Shown piece after piece: positions 12,287-23,347 of a DNA stretch of 64,000 nt. Each line of letters starts with the position of its first letter. The first letter of the stretch is position 1. Made by a program: the position numbers and the translations under genes. The notes beneath the pieces are model-generated. The model was not told the origin of the DNA. It searched no databases and saw only the letters and a program-made list of their open reading frames with translations. The stretch comes from Takakia lepidozioides (Eukaryota > Streptophyta > Takakiopsida > Takakiales > Takakiaceae): the NCBI GenBank assembly GCA_030704615.1, contig CM060734.1:60158042-60222041 (forward strand), given 5' to 3'.

Positions 12287-14380
12287 TCTCTCATCCTAGG
12301 GCCCCCTTCTCACGATCTTACTCGTCTTAGCAGTAAAGATAGTCGCCTTGACCCCTTAAATCGGAGATGGTTATACTATCTAGGTCACCATAGTCCTAAC
12401 AGTTTTGGCAGCTAGAAACATGAGGGAGACTGAATCCCGAGGGAAAAAAGTCTGGGTTATATGCCTAGTTGTGCAGAGGAAGAGAGTTGTGTAACATAAC
12501 CCCAAATCCTTTCATCCCTATGCCAGATCTCAGGAAAGGTGTGAAAATTTGGTGGAAAACCAACAGTGTAGTTTTTGCTTTGTATATTTCACACAATGCA
12601 GCCTTGTATCATTTTTGTTCTCCAATCTGTCTCCACATGTATGTTTTGCGGAGTTTGCTGCCCAACCTTTGGTTGCATCTGTTTGAGGCCCCGATTCCAG
12701 TGTGCACCGAGCTTGAGCACGAGACAGCATTTCCCTCTTGGACAAGGTTGTAATTGTGATGTTTATAGTATGAGGTTCGCAGCTCTATCCACATCCTTTA
12801 CATCAGATCGGATTTCAGGACACGGCCCAAGATGCCTATGCAACAAACATCAAATGTTCCAACCCAACGACAGTGGCCACAATTCGGTGCTCTATGTACA
12901 GCCGCTTTCTCAAATCTTCAACATTCCTTTCGTGAGATGTGAAAAGTGGCCCCCACTCCTCCAGATGCGTGGGGATGTGATGGGGCCCAGTAGTGTGTGA
13001 GGGAAGTTACTGTTGTGATTATCCGCTCGGCTGCATTCACTTGTCAGCTGTACGCAACTTAGGGAGTCTGTTGATATAATTTAGCATTCTAGCAAGTAGC
13101 TACATGGTATAAGCGTCATTGTATATCCTCTAAAGCAAACAACATATTTGTATGAGTCGTTCGTTCCGAATTGAAGAAGATAACATCACAACTGCAAGCT
13201 TCGCAATGGAATGAGAATCCAGGGCACCCGCCACTTTCGGGACATTTGCGCGTCATTGAAGATGTTGATAATGCAAGTGAAAGAAGAACTGGGATCACGG
13301 AATTGACATCAAAGGCTGAAACTGGGAATCTGATTTAAGCCTCTGTAGTCCTGTCTGTGCATGAAGATGACTGGGGACTGGCAACCTGTTCCTATTGTGC
13401 ATCCTGTCACACTAGTCGTACCACTAGTCTGCATAAGTCAGCCAGCAACGTTTAACTGCATGATTGCCCAAGTAACGACAATAAGATGCTCTGCGACAAC
13501 TCTGCGAGATGGAGGTTTCGATTTTGTGAAAGCTTGATTGTCTATTGAACAGATTCTTTTTATTGTGACGTGCCACAGGACGCTGTCCTCCAAAAGCATT
13601 GGACATGGAATTGAGAATGAATTTTATGTAACAGCTTGGGCTCTCCAAGCATGTAACTCGAGTGGACAGCAAGCACAATGGGGCTCAAAAAGAGGGGCCG
13701 AATCAAAGAAAAACATCTAGAACTCAGGTCCAATGTGGACTTAATCTGGCTTTTGCATACATGTGTGTAACATTTAGCTCCGATCTCAGCCGCGACGAGG
13801 GATCCCCGTGCGCAGCAGGTGGATTGACTTCAATTTTCAAAGCCATCTCCATCTAGCTCCCTCTACGGTACAAACCGGCCATCTCGACTCCCTTCTCCTC
13901 GGCCCTTCCGCTAACAGTGTGTAGCAACCTGATGGCGGCCTCATGTGAAGTCTGTGTTTGTGCACAATCAATGAGGAGTCGTAATTCTTGCATATGTACC
14001 AGGCTCTGTCGACCTCTCTTATCCAATTGAATCCTCGTCTCTGCTCCAATCTGTCTAGGGAAGTCTATGGGGCTCCGGATTTATGGGTAGCGCAATATGG
14101 ATGCCATGGTCTGCACCGTTCACAGGCTTTTGAAACAGAGAGAACCCAGAGCTCCGAAAGATCCATCTTTGTGATAGATCCGTCACAATGTGATATTGAA
14201 TCCTGCCGTGAATGAGTCTATCATGGATTATATGTGCCCTTCGTTGAAACAGATACAAGAGGATAGAGGGCAACTTATTTCCGAGGAAGGAGGCTAAATT
14301 GGATATCATGGTCAAGGGCATTTGCAAAAAGGCACAGAAGAGACAGACGACAAGATCTCTGGAGGTATGAATATTCACCT
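12287..14380. other. Subtilase 3' region and intergenic DNA
   Basis: The 3' UTR of the subtilase presumably occupies the first several hundred bases. The short open frames here, on both strands, lack domains and look like chance. Nothing else was recognised. Confidence 0.5.
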
Positions 14381-15022
14381 TCAAGCTATTTCAGTGCCCT
14401 TAATGCTTGCCATACTCGAAGTTCTCAGCAAGCTTTCAGTATTCGAGGAGGTAGCAGCGACTGCAAAGCCCACACCGTGCCGCGAAGTAGTGCCAAAAGC
14501 GCAGATCACAGACACTACCAAACCCACCAGCAATGGAACGGTTTTCACAACCGAGCTAGGAAGCTGAGGATAGTAGCAGGTTGTAACTGGCGTGGTTAAA
14601 AGTGTGAGGGTTGCTAAGGCAACAACAGACAGAGTCGCGTTGATGAAGTCATCCCTATGAAGCAGGTATCTTTTTCCACCTCCTGTGTATGTCGATTTAG
14701 TACAGCCCGTCAGACCTGACAGCTTGAAGTGGGGATTCCATAGACCCTTTCTCGTCACAAGGCCATAGTAGACAGTGCCGTTCTCTCCCTTGTAACTGTC
14801 GGTAAAGGAAGAAAATGCACATAGGATGCCTAGTAGTGTCAGGGTGACGGCCGTTACGATCTTCTCTGTGGTTCCGCACGCGCCATTGTTTGTGGCCAAC
14901 GGAGCCAGAACCTGGAACACAAGGAACGTCCCTGTGGGTAGAATATTGGAGAGCTGCGTGAGGAGATCCGTCGATATTTTCGATAAGCTGGAGCTCGATG
15001 TTGACGAGCTGGCTGTCGCCAT
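14381..15022 (-). CDS. DUF679 domain membrane protein (DMP family), single exon
   Basis: The intact 213-residue frame has the DMP family layout: a Ser/Thr-rich N-terminus, then four predicted membrane spans at about 29-45, 55-75, 126-146 and 160-178. Family signatures are visible: LSNILPTGTFLVFQVLAP before the first loop, the Asn/Gly/Cys loop NNGACG, SSFTDSYKG after span two, and the C-terminal TTSRHGVGF. DMP proteins are endomembrane or plasma-membrane proteins linked to senescence and, for DMP8/9-type members, to gamete fusion in flowering plants; this copy cannot be assigned to a subgroup by eye. Length and lack of introns are usual for the family. The start chosen is the first ATG of the frame. 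It stands alone between the subtilase and the transposon island. Confidence 0.93.
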   Translation of the reverse strand: MATASSSTSSSSLSKISTDLLTQLSNILPTGTFLVFQVLAPLATNNGACGTTEKIVTAVTLTLLGILCAFSSFTDSYKGENGTVYYGLVTRKGLWNPHFKLSGLTGCTKSTYTGGGKRYLLHRDDFINATLSVVALATLTLLTTPVTTCYYPQLPSSVVKTVPLLVGLVVSVICAFGTTSRHGVGFAVAATSSNTESLLRTSSMASIKGTEIA

Positions 15023-15250
15023 GGTTCTTGTCTAGTGTTTTGCAGACCTTTTTAACAAGCGAGTGATCAAGGAGGAGGAATGCAGATAGCTGATGAACCT
15101 CGTTCCTGTTTGTGCGCGGATGGCTCGTGACAGAAATTTGATTCAGGGTTTAGGCAAGAAGGTTAGATGGTCTGAGAGCGAGAGAGAGGAAGAGAGAGCT
15201 GGGCCCGCTTGTGCTCAGAACATGAGAGAACAAAGCGAGAAAATAGACTT

Positions 15251-15260
15251 GATATTTAAA
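15251..15260 (-). promoter_or_regulatory. Possible TATA element of the DMP gene
   Basis: On the minus strand TTTAAATATC lies about 230 bases upstream of the DMP start codon, with a CT-rich leader between. Position and composition fit a core promoter. There is no independent support. Confidence 0.3.
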
Positions 15261-15269
15261 GGAGAGAAA

Positions 15270-17800
15270 AAGGGTCCAAAAGTCTAGAAGACTTATCAGA
15301 CAGGCTGAGCGAGATCAGACCCAAGAGACGTAGAGTACTCACCTTGTGCGAAGACTAACTGTGATGCGTGATCGTAGTGGTTTCCTCAAAATCGGGTCTC
15401 CGACGCATGAGTGCAAGATTGCAGGAATTCTTTTGAGACGCTAGGACTGGTGGGTGGTCTGCGGACTATCGCGTTCGATCTCTCGACACACAAGCCTTTC
15501 TGACCTCACGTGCTGAAACTGGGGTTCACTTTGACGAAGGGGGAGAGAGAAGATTGGCGGTCTGCGGCGGCTCCTGCGTGAATTCGTGGAACTGAGTAAT
15601 TCTTTATCTCCTCCTCCTTCATAGGGACTCAGGTCCGACAAGGTGTGGGTCCACTTGCTATTACATTCATGAATGAAATTATTGAGCACTGTTACTGCCG
15701 AATTCCACTGGGAAATTGGAATGCACAACTGGTGCTTCAACGCATCCAAGGACTTTGTTGAAAAGTTAACACAAGGATCCTGTTCTGGTCAGACAGGGAA
15801 CAATATATGACACTATCCATCCTCGGCCTACTCTACTTCCACCCTTGTATAATCAGGGAATCCTCAAACTGTATGTGATTAGCTATGAAAATCCTCGATC
15901 AAACACTTGAAACTCGCTTTACTCAAGCTTAGTACCACCAACATGATTAACTAAGTGTATCAGGCTCAACTCCTCCTGGATCATTGCGAGCAAGTCAAGT
16001 TTGGATTCCCTTTCTCTAACCTGATCTTCCAATACAAATTCCATGGTGCTCAACTGGTCCCACTGAAGCCCTCGTGTGTCACATTAGTGGAGGAGTTGAG
16101 CAGTAAGCAAATCTGAACGACAAGAACATCAAAAAAAGAATGCGGAATGAATGCAAAGAGACGGAGTGATGCCACAGTCGAGGCTGCGCACACACGATAA
16201 CTCGGAAACAGACGTGTCTACAGTCTTTGCGTTGGATTCTCTCCCTTTGTTGCGCAAATACTTATTATACGCTGCAAAACCTTTATTGGTTTTGTAGATG
16301 TGAATATTATTACTCTTAACCTTATTACAATATGTTTTAAAAAAAAGAAAAAAAAAGGACACATATTCTGTATCTTTTTTACTGTTATTGATATATGCAT
16401 TGAATGTTTTTACACTACATGGTAATCCATGTGAGGTGTTTTCCTTTGTAATCTAGTCAGGGATTGCTGGACAGAACTTCCAAGTGGATTTCTGGAGATT
16501 CACAGTAGATTCAGAATATCTTCCTTGGAATTTTTGGCCTAGGTGATATTTTGGGACAGGCTGGAATCCCAGTTCGGTTACACTTTATGCAACTTAAATT
16601 TCAGATGTTTAGAGAGAGAGAGAAATGAAATGAAATGAAATGGTGCTTTATAACGTCCGTGGAAACCTCAAAGACAGAGCCCCCCAACCGGTGTTAGCGT
16701 AAAGAAGAGCCTCTTTGCCTTGAGGGTACAGCCCCCTTCGGGATTGGGCCCTAAGTATCCAATGCTTACAAATATAATGAGAGGTTTTGAGGTTTCAGTT
16801 TTGAGTCGGTGGCAACTTGGCAATTTCACGGGCGGAGGCAGAAGTTATCATAGTAGGTATTACTTACTCTTTTTCACGTGATAAACGTGGTAGGGGGGTT
16901 TCGCTCGTCAACGGAACCTCGCGTGTGAGAAACCTTTGTTGCCGTGAAAGGGCCCGGGATTTATACAGGAGTCAACTCTGAAATATGTGCAAACGATATG
17001 GGATATTTGTTTTGCACATCCAACACGTGCAACAAATGATACGTGTTGGGCAATCCATAAGGGTGTGGATAAGGCAGGCCTTGTGAAGAAAGATGAAGTG
17101 GAAAGTGCAGTGTGTCAAGTCACATTCCATCCCTCCTCACAATCAACATAGGGTGGAGAGCCGAATAGTCCCGCAAATAGTAACTTAAGTATTGGAGTTA
17201 TTTCCTAGGGTGAAAGGTGAAATGCTATATTATAGACTTTTCTGAAAGGGGTTCACCTTGTTTATGAGCTGCACTAATTAGCACATTGAATTGCTCTTTT
17301 AATAAAAAGTTACAACACTCTAAACATATTGAGAGATACATTGACAGTTGCAATCACACAAAATTCAATATAAACCACGCAAAATAGCCCTATTTATCGC
17401 ACAATCAGATTTGGACGTTGCGCAAGAAGCCTTAACGTTACGACTGTTTTTTTTCCAATTTTTTTTATTCTGGCAATTGGCAATTGGCTTTTGGAAATTT
17501 CCAAATTGACGTGTTACATTGAAAATTGAAGTGGTACATAAAGTTTCTCACTGCACATGTTAATCATCAAACTACTCTAATGCTCAAAAATCTAGAATGC
17601 TCGTGCAAACCGTTCTGTCAACCTATTTTTCTCTTTCTTTGCTCGGAATGTTCTCAATTTATGTATTCTAAGAGCACGCTACTGTGCTCCGGATGGTCGA
17701 TGGCCCCGATCGTGCTACATTTGTAGTTCCAAAGTTCCCTGTTCAATGAACTCTCTAAATTTCGTCCTCTCCACTTCTAATTCAAGTGCTTCTCGCTCAC
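15270..17800. other. AT-rich intergenic DNA without recognisable genes
   Basis: Only short chance frames occur. An AGAGAG run with four ATGAA units lies near 16611-16643 and a T-run near 17446. Nothing further was identified. Confidence 0.5.
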
Positions 17801-17808
17801 AAGCTTCT

Positions 17809-18066
17809 CTAACGTGTATTTGTTTTTGCAATTGAGCCGAGTTTGTTCTTTTTTTTCAAAATTGCCTCACGTCGACATCTCTTCTTGAGTTTCTCTCTTT
17901 CTTTCAATTGTTGCACGTTATGGTATTCTTCCAAACGCTGCTTGAATGTCTCGCTCGTTAAGAGAGCTCCAGAGCTTGGGTCCAAACGTGCTTTACAACG
18001 AGGTGTGGCTCCAGAGCTTCTCTTCTGCGTTGCGAATATTTTGGGGTGGATATGCATGCTCTGCAT
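17809..18066 (-). CDS. Short lysine/arginine-rich hypothetical frame
   Basis: An 85-residue frame contains a charged, probably helical segment (KQRLEEYHNVQQLKEREKLK followed by a basic run). It was not recognised. It could be the C-terminal remnant of a transposon or plant gene, or chance. It stops about 110 bases from the neighbouring LTR copy. Confidence 0.25.
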   Translation of the reverse strand: MQSMHIHPKIFATQKRSSGATPRCKARLDPSSGALLTSETFKQRLEEYHNVQQLKEREKLKKRCRREAILKKKNKLGSIAKTNTR

Positions 18067-18177
18067 ATGTACTTGCCAGCAATTTGTAATAGTGATTGAT
18101 TTTTGTTTTTACGACAGCAATAGCTCGACTTCTCTCCAAACCTTCAAGGCCTGCTCGAAAGAGAACTTATGGATGTC

Positions 18178-18342
18178 TGTCGTACGCATACATATCGCTA
18201 CACAACTACATCGTTGTCCAAAACCACACAACACATGTGCACACCACACACTAGTATACCACTAGTCCAACCACTAGGCTACAACTAGTCAGTCACTAGG
18301 CTGCCACTATGCTGCCCACTATGGCAGTCACTAGTCCACACA
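18178..18342 (-). repeat. Solo or truncated LTR of the element A family
   Basis: On the minus strand this 165-bp block begins TGTGTGGACTAGTGACTGCC and ends GTACGACA. It is a slightly shorter copy of the LTR at 18672-18859, in the same orientation, with several CACTAGTCC-type short repeats inside. No clear target-site duplication was found around it. Confidence 0.75.
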
Positions 18343-18671
18343 ATGATAAAGAAGAAGAATACAAGCACAAGCTCATGCGAGCTCACAAAGCTGAAGCATA
18401 AACTCATGCATACATAACCTCATCACTCAAATACAAGTCAAGCCAAGTGTACCCCACGCCATGGGGAATCCACACTACGGCGCCATAGCTAGGCGCGGTG
18501 AGGCTCAACTCGAGAAAGATGAGCCTCATGCGCTTGCCGTGAAGATAACCACTCCAGGGCCTAAATCTGCCTTGACCCCTGGATTGACACTTGGGCCAAT
18601 CCCAAATGTCAATATGTAAAACTAGCTATTTCCTAGCTAGTTTCACACTAGTGGCAAAATAACTTGACAGC

Positions 18672-18859
18672 TGTCGTGCGCATACATATCGCTACACAAC
18701 TACATCGCTGTCCAAAACCACACAACACATGTGCACACCACACACTAGTATACCACTAGTCCACCACTAGTCCAGCCACTAGTCCAACCACTAGGCTACA
18801 ACTAGTCAGTCACTAGGCTGCCACTATGCTGCCCACTATGGCAGTCACTAGTCCACACA
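18672..18859 (-). repeat. 3' LTR of element A (188 bp)
   Basis: The minus-strand sequence starts TGTGTGGACTAG and ends GCGCACGACA, a canonical TG...CA LTR. It follows the polypurine tract AGGGGGCGA at 18861-18869. The interior carries repeated CTAGTGG/CTAGTGACT motifs. It is very short for a gypsy LTR, so it may be a trimmed estimate if the true start is elsewhere. Confidence 0.7.
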
Positions 18860-18870
18860 ATCGCCCCCTA
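18860..18870 (-). other. Polypurine tract of element A
   Basis: On the minus strand TAGGGGGCGAT sits immediately before the LTR start. That is the expected site for plus-strand primer generation in reverse transcription. Confidence 0.55.
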
Positions 18871-19119
18871 GCTGGTGCTTAGGTCCCTCTAAGTCCAGGT
18901 AGCCACAAGATGTGATAGTGACCATAGCCTCACTAAGTCCTCCACCACTATCCCTACTACACTCAAACTCGATAGATCAAGAGGCCGGGTGCAAGAGTTG
19001 CCCCATCGTTAGTCGCCGTCTTGCAACCTATGAACTTGAGCTTGGGATCTCATGTATTGACACCCTATGAGCTTGGCCTCCCATGTCTTGTTAGCTGCCT
19101 CAAGTCATGTCCACTGCCA
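18871..19119. other. 3' untranslated part of element A
   Basis: The stretch lies between the PHD-finger stop and the polypurine tract. No open frame with domain features is visible. Confidence 0.5.
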
Positions 19120-19356
19120 TTATCCCAAGCAGTGTGGACACAACCAATCTCCGTCAGGAACCTTCTCAAGAGGTGGTGTCAAGCATCCCATATGCCAACC
19201 CCTTGAGCATCGATCACACACCAGCATGGTGGCTGCCCCTTTGGCAGACCCACAGAGCATGCACCTCAAACCTGCAGGTACCACTGCCAAGTTTGGGTCA
19301 ACTCTGCCATCGACATTGGGAAGGTGACATGGCGCACAATTACGCACATGGTCCTT
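19120..19356 (-). pseudogene. PHD zinc finger at the C-terminus of the element A polyprotein
   Basis: The frame continues the integrase frame after one TAG stop (19357-19359). It contains a complete C4-H-C3 PHD pattern. Numbering from the codon at 19347, Cys29, Cys32, Cys44, Cys47, His52, Cys55, Cys70 and Cys73 fall at PHD spacing, in CMLCGS, CDRCSRGWHMGC and CPHC. The Trp two residues before the last Cys pair (GDWLC) is also typical. PHD fingers read histone H3 tails, so the module could guide integration or the methyltransferase to chromatin, a job done by chromodomains in other gypsy elements. An upstream CAPC pair may be part of the linker. The stop would remove the finger in this copy unless read through. 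Confidence 0.88.
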
Positions 19357-21522
19357 CTAAGACATGCCATCCCGACCCTCCAAGATCAGGACTCCTGAGG
19401 ACAACACCTCTCGAACCCTCAGAATAACACGCCCTGCAGTGACATCCAGGGTCGTAGAAGCAGTCTGCTGCAAATAAACATAGTCACCAGGGCTAAACCT
19501 CCGAACCCCAGGACGATATCCTCCACCACGTATAGTGGCATACCTCAACGTATTACGGTGCTGTGCAATGGCAAGGTTCTCAAAAACCATGGGCATGACT
19601 TTCTTGAACAACTCTGCACGCTGATCACATGCACGTACCCACACGTCCGGATCGTCAAGGTTAAGGACTTGAGCAGTGTCCCTACGAATGGCTGCAGGCA
19701 AATCCGGCTCTCGCCCAAAGAGAAGGAAATATGGTGAGAAGGAGGCAAATGATGCTTGTTTGCTGAACCTGTAGCCCATGGCTAACCAAGGAACCTGAAG
19801 ATCCCAATCTCCTAGGTGTCCCTTTTGCAAGCCATACTTGCGCAAACCCCTCTTCACCGTCTGAACAACTCTCTCTACTAAGCCATCGGCCTCAGGATGA
19901 TCCCGAGAAGTGGTGCGGTGGTCTATCAAGGCTTTATCACACAAAGCCTGAAACTCCCCCAAAAACTCTCTCCCTTGGTCCGTGAGTACCTCAGCTGGAA
20001 CACCAAATCGGCTAAGCACACGATCCAAGAATGCATACGCAGACCCCTCACTAGCCTTGTCAGGCAATGGAACCAACTCAATCCACTTGGAGAAGTGCTC
20101 CACCATCACCAACACATATCTGTGGTGGCGCATAGTCAGTGGCAACGGTCCTGCGAAGTCAAGACTCCACCTGTAGCCCAATCCCATGATTGGTAAAAGA
20201 TGCAACTGTGGTGTAGGGGCGTTGAATGAAGCACGCACCCTGTCACACACCATGCACCTAGCCACGAACTGTTGCACCTCTGTATGCATACCACGCCACC
20301 AATATTGCCCCTGCAGTAAACTGTGAGTGCGTCGCACTCCAAAATGCCCCAACTCCTCATAGGCATGCTGCACTAACCGTGCACGCTGTGTGGGGTGAGG
20401 CACAATCCTCACCCGACCATCCTCCCACACTCGAAGTAGGTGTATCCCCTCCCACTTGAACCTCTTGGCTCGTTGCAGGATCCGATCCCTCTCCCTGGCA
20501 GTCACAATGGCTGCTGTGTCTCCCGTGCGGAGGTAGTCCAACACAGCCGAATCCTCATGTATATCTCTGGCACCACCTAGCTCATCACTAGCCTCAGGGT
20601 CCTCAGACACTCCGTCTACAGTCATCCCTGTTGTAGGTCCAACCTGACCTCTTGATGCCAAGATACACAAAAATGCAGATGCGTGCCATCCCGGCACCAT
20701 CTCCTCGTCCGTCTCACCATGCCACCGAGCTCCAGTGTCATCATGCTGGCTCATGCATGGATTGCGACTCAATCCATCTGCATCCCGATTGACCAAACCC
20801 GGTCGATGCACAACCTGAAAGTCATACTCCTGGAGTATAAGTGCCCACCGTGCAAGCTTCCCCGTAAGCTTGTCTGACTCCATCAACCACTTGAGTGGCT
20901 GGTGATCCGTGACAAGGGTGAAAAGATTGTCGTATAGATAGCACCTGAAGTGTGCCACGGCCCACACTGCAACTAAGCATTCTCCCTCATATGAGCTGTA
21001 CTTAGCCTCTGCAGCGTTGTTCGAGCGGCTAGCGTAAGCCACTACGAACTCTCTTCCCTCATCATCCACCTGTGTGAGCACCGCTCCAAGCCCCAGCATG
21101 CTCCAATCCGTATGCAGCTGAAAGGGACGCCCCCTGATAGGTCGTCTCAAGATAGGCGCCGAGGTCAACCTCGCCTTGAGCTCTTGAAAAGCTCGTTCCT
21201 GCTCATCTTCCCACTGCCACTCCTGGTCCACCTTGGTCAGCTTGGTTAGAGCCTTTGCAATGGTACTAAATCCCTTGACAAACCGTCTATAATAGTTTGC
21301 CAACCCCATGAAAGCTCGAACTCGGCTCACATCCGTGGGGCGTGGAATTTGTGCAATGGCCTCTACTTTAGTCTGTTGTACCCCCAATCCTCCAGGATAT
21401 ATCATGTGACCCAGATACTCAATCTGGTTGTGGAAAAACTTGCACTTCCCCGGATGCAACTTCAATCCGTGCGCTCTCAAGCGCTCCAATACCACCTGAA
21501 GGTGTCTCTCATGCTCCTCCAT
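19357..21522 (-). CDS. RNase H and integrase part of the element A polyprotein
   Basis: A 721-codon open stretch. It starts just downstream of the RT catalytic box, in the RT thumb/connection region (NYYRRFVKGFSTIAKALTKL). RNase H acidic residues are Asp139 (HTDWSMLG), the Glu of YEGEC, Asp206 (VTDHQPL) and Asp249 (NRDADGLSR). Integrase has the zinc-binding H393, H400, C423, C426 and the catalytic triad Asp455 (SLDFAGPL), Asp515 (LTDQGREF) and Glu550 (DGLVERVVQ), with D35E spacing. After the core comes a C-terminal segment with RFSPGDYVYL, like the SH3-like end of gypsy integrases. The frame is unbroken and the catalytic residues are all present, so loss of activity in this copy is recent or confined to other regions. 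Confidence 0.93.
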   Translation of the reverse strand: MEEHERHLQVVLERLRAHGLKLHPGKCKFFHNQIEYLGHMIYPGGLGVQQTKVEAIAQIPRPTDVSRVRAFMGLANYYRRFVKGFSTIAKALTKLTKVDQEWQWEDEQERAFQELKARLTSAPILRRPIRGRPFQLHTDWSMLGLGAVLTQVDDEGREFVVAYASRSNNAAEAKYSSYEGECLVAVWAVAHFRCYLYDNLFTLVTDHQPLKWLMESDKLTGKLARWALILQEYDFQVVHRPGLVNRDADGLSRNPCMSQHDDTGARWHGETDEEMVPGWHASAFLCILASRGQVGPTTGMTVDGVSEDPEASDELGGARDIHEDSAVLDYLRTGDTAAIVTARERDRILQRAKRFKWEGIHLLRVWEDGRVRIVPHPTQRARLVQHAYEELGHFGVRRTHSLLQGQYWWRGMHTEVQQFVARCMVCDRVRASFNAPTPQLHLLPIMGLGYRWSLDFAGPLPLTMRHHRYVLVMVEHFSKWIELVPLPDKASEGSAYAFLDRVLSRFGVPAEVLTDQGREFLGEFQALCDKALIDHRTTSRDHPEADGLVERVVQTVKRGLRKYGLQKGHLGDWDLQVPWLAMGYRFSKQASFASFSPYFLLFGREPDLPAAIRRDTAQVLNLDDPDVWVRACDQRAELFKKVMPMVFENLAIAQHRNTLRYATIRGGGYRPGVRRFSPGDYVYLQQTASTTLDVTAGRVILRVREVLSSGVLILEGRDGMS

Positions 21523-22250
21523 CGTAACACTAAAGATGATGATGTCATCTATGTAGCACCGAGCAAATCCACCCCTGCTAGAATCCTATCCATGACTCTC
21601 TGAAACTCAGCAGGAGCATTCTTAAGCCCAAATGGTAAGAACCGCCACTGATATAGGCAATCATTCCGTGCTCATTGATCCCCCAGAATGTCGTCTTCTG
21701 CTTGTCCGCCTCCTTGATTGGCAACTGGTGATATCCGGATCGTAAATCCAAAGTGCTAAAGGCCTTAGCATGCCCGATGGCATCAAAGATCTCCTCTGGT
21801 TTTGGCATGGCATACTTATCGGACTTGGTCTGACGATTTACAGGCCGGTAATCACCGCACATACGTCTCTCCGTCCAATTGCCATAGACATCCTTCTTGG
21901 CTGGCATCACTGTGGCTGAAGCATACTCTCCACCAGAGAGCTCCACCAAACCTGCCTCCCAGAGATCTTGAGTCCTCATCTGAATCAAAGACCTCTCCAT
22001 GTCACTGTATCTATAGGGTCTCCGAAAGATTGGCGTGTCAGTGGCCAACTCAATACGGATCTCTTGACCCTTCAGTGCTCCCAAGTCCTTCAAACTGAAG
22101 GCAAAGCAATTCCTGTAAGCCCTCAGGAACCGCCGTATACGTCGTCTCTCTCCTCCGGTGACAATGGGTCCAATGTCAGGCTCCCAATTGTCCTCCGTAA
22201 CTGCAACCTTAAGTCCAGTGGGCTTAGAGGTAGAGGACGCGTCCAGTGGT
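21523..22250 (-). pseudogene. Reverse transcriptase of element A, frameshifted
   Basis: The N-terminal palm is readable (LATDTPIFRRPYRYSD, ERRMCGDYRPVNRQT, STLDLRSGYHQLPI, KTTFWGINEHG) in the frame ending at 21578. Near 21670 a one-base loss moves the following LYQWRF...FGLKNAPAEFQ segment to a second frame. Near 21565 a second one-base loss, in a T run, moves the catalytic CYIDDIIIFS box into the frame of the downstream RNase H-integrase stretch. The domain order and spacing are normal for gypsy RT. The enzyme cannot be made from this copy as given. Confidence 0.88.
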
Positions 22251-22252
22251 TG

Positions 22253-23347
22253 TTATGTTGCAACCTCTTGAGCAGTACTCCCTACCTGCTCAGTCAATGA
22301 CAAGGCCTCATCCTGCCCCATCATCTCATCCTTGAGGACCTCCTCAACCCGAGAAGAATCCCCAACCTCATCCATCACAGCCGCCTTGGCTGTTAACTCC
22401 CTCTGAACCTCGAGCACCTCCCACGTGTGCCATGGATGCATGCACCCCGTGGTCCTCACATGCTCGCCCCCACTCACTGCCTGTACCGTCTCGGTAGGCA
22501 GAGAGACCATTGAGGGAAGTGTACTCCGCACTCTGCGTTGCTCAGCCAGAGCCAAGCTGATAATCCAGGTCAAGTAATTGAGATCCATTGCTTGCCCCAA
22601 CACTTGACGACGTGATGCCTCAGAAAGAGACGACACCGCCGTGGTACCAGTGGTAAAACCCATTGCCCGCTCACGCTCGTCAGCATTAGGCTCCACTAAC
22701 TGCTGCAACTGAGCATCCCACAGGAAGCCAGGTCCACTATCCCGGAAAGCATGCGATCCTGGGAAGCTGAGCAGTGTAGGTAATGCTGCTCGTGGTTGAC
22801 CCACCTTGTTGACCACTGCCAAAGGCGAACGGTCATCGTGTCTCACACGCTGAGACTGCCTCCCTATGTCCAGAATGTTATCCACTGTGAGATGTGCTGG
22901 CCGTTGCACCCCATCAAATGCACGCTTGAGCAGTGCGGGTGGCATCAAGTTAGTCCACCATAGCCGTGGACGATGAGCCCGTGACCCCACTGTAGCTGCA
23001 TCTAGCAACACTGCTGATCCAAGCCACGACCGGACTTGATGCACACTGGCCATCACCCTGGCCCGAGAATCGCCCATCAGTGGCACATTCTCCAAGATGT
23101 ATGCTGGAGATACAGCTTGATGAAGCTGCAAGTGGCACAAAACCCGCACCATCTCCCAAAACAGACCCGACCTCGAGTCTCGCAATCCATTGCCATGCCC
23201 GGCTGATGAATGCCCTTGGCAGGGCCAACCTGCCACTACCAGATCAATGGAGCCAACCCGCTCCAAATCCTGCGCCCCCAGCAACGAAATGTCTGCTGGC
23301 AAGGCCTGCTGATATCCACGAATTGCAGATACCGACAACAACTCAGG
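22253..23347 (-). pseudogene. C5 cytosine DNA methyltransferase, motifs IV-X, in element A
   Basis: The enzyme transfers a methyl group from S-adenosylmethionine to carbon 5 of cytosine. Motif IV with the nucleophilic Cys is VVAGWPCQGHSSAGHG. Motif VI is AYILENVP (the ENV Glu). Motif VIII is SRAHRPRLWWTNL. A target-recognition region follows. Motifs IX-X are ERERAMGF and RRQVLGQAMDLNYLTWI. The Arg-x-Arg-x-Trp-x-Asn form of motif VIII recalls DNMT3/DRM-type enzymes more than bacterial Dcm; that placement is inference. Motif I lies just upstream in the same frame (DLFGGISTGL, about 23500-23470), separated by one TAG at 23348. The frame then continues to a TAA at 22253 and on into reverse transcriptase, so the methyltransferase is an internal polyprotein domain between protease and RT, not a separate nested gene. 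Confidence 0.92.

Noticed and set aside
19360-19500. Chromodomain after the element A integrase
   Set aside because: The C-terminal segment shows an SH3-like integrase end but no chromodomain aromatic cage. The PHD finger follows instead.
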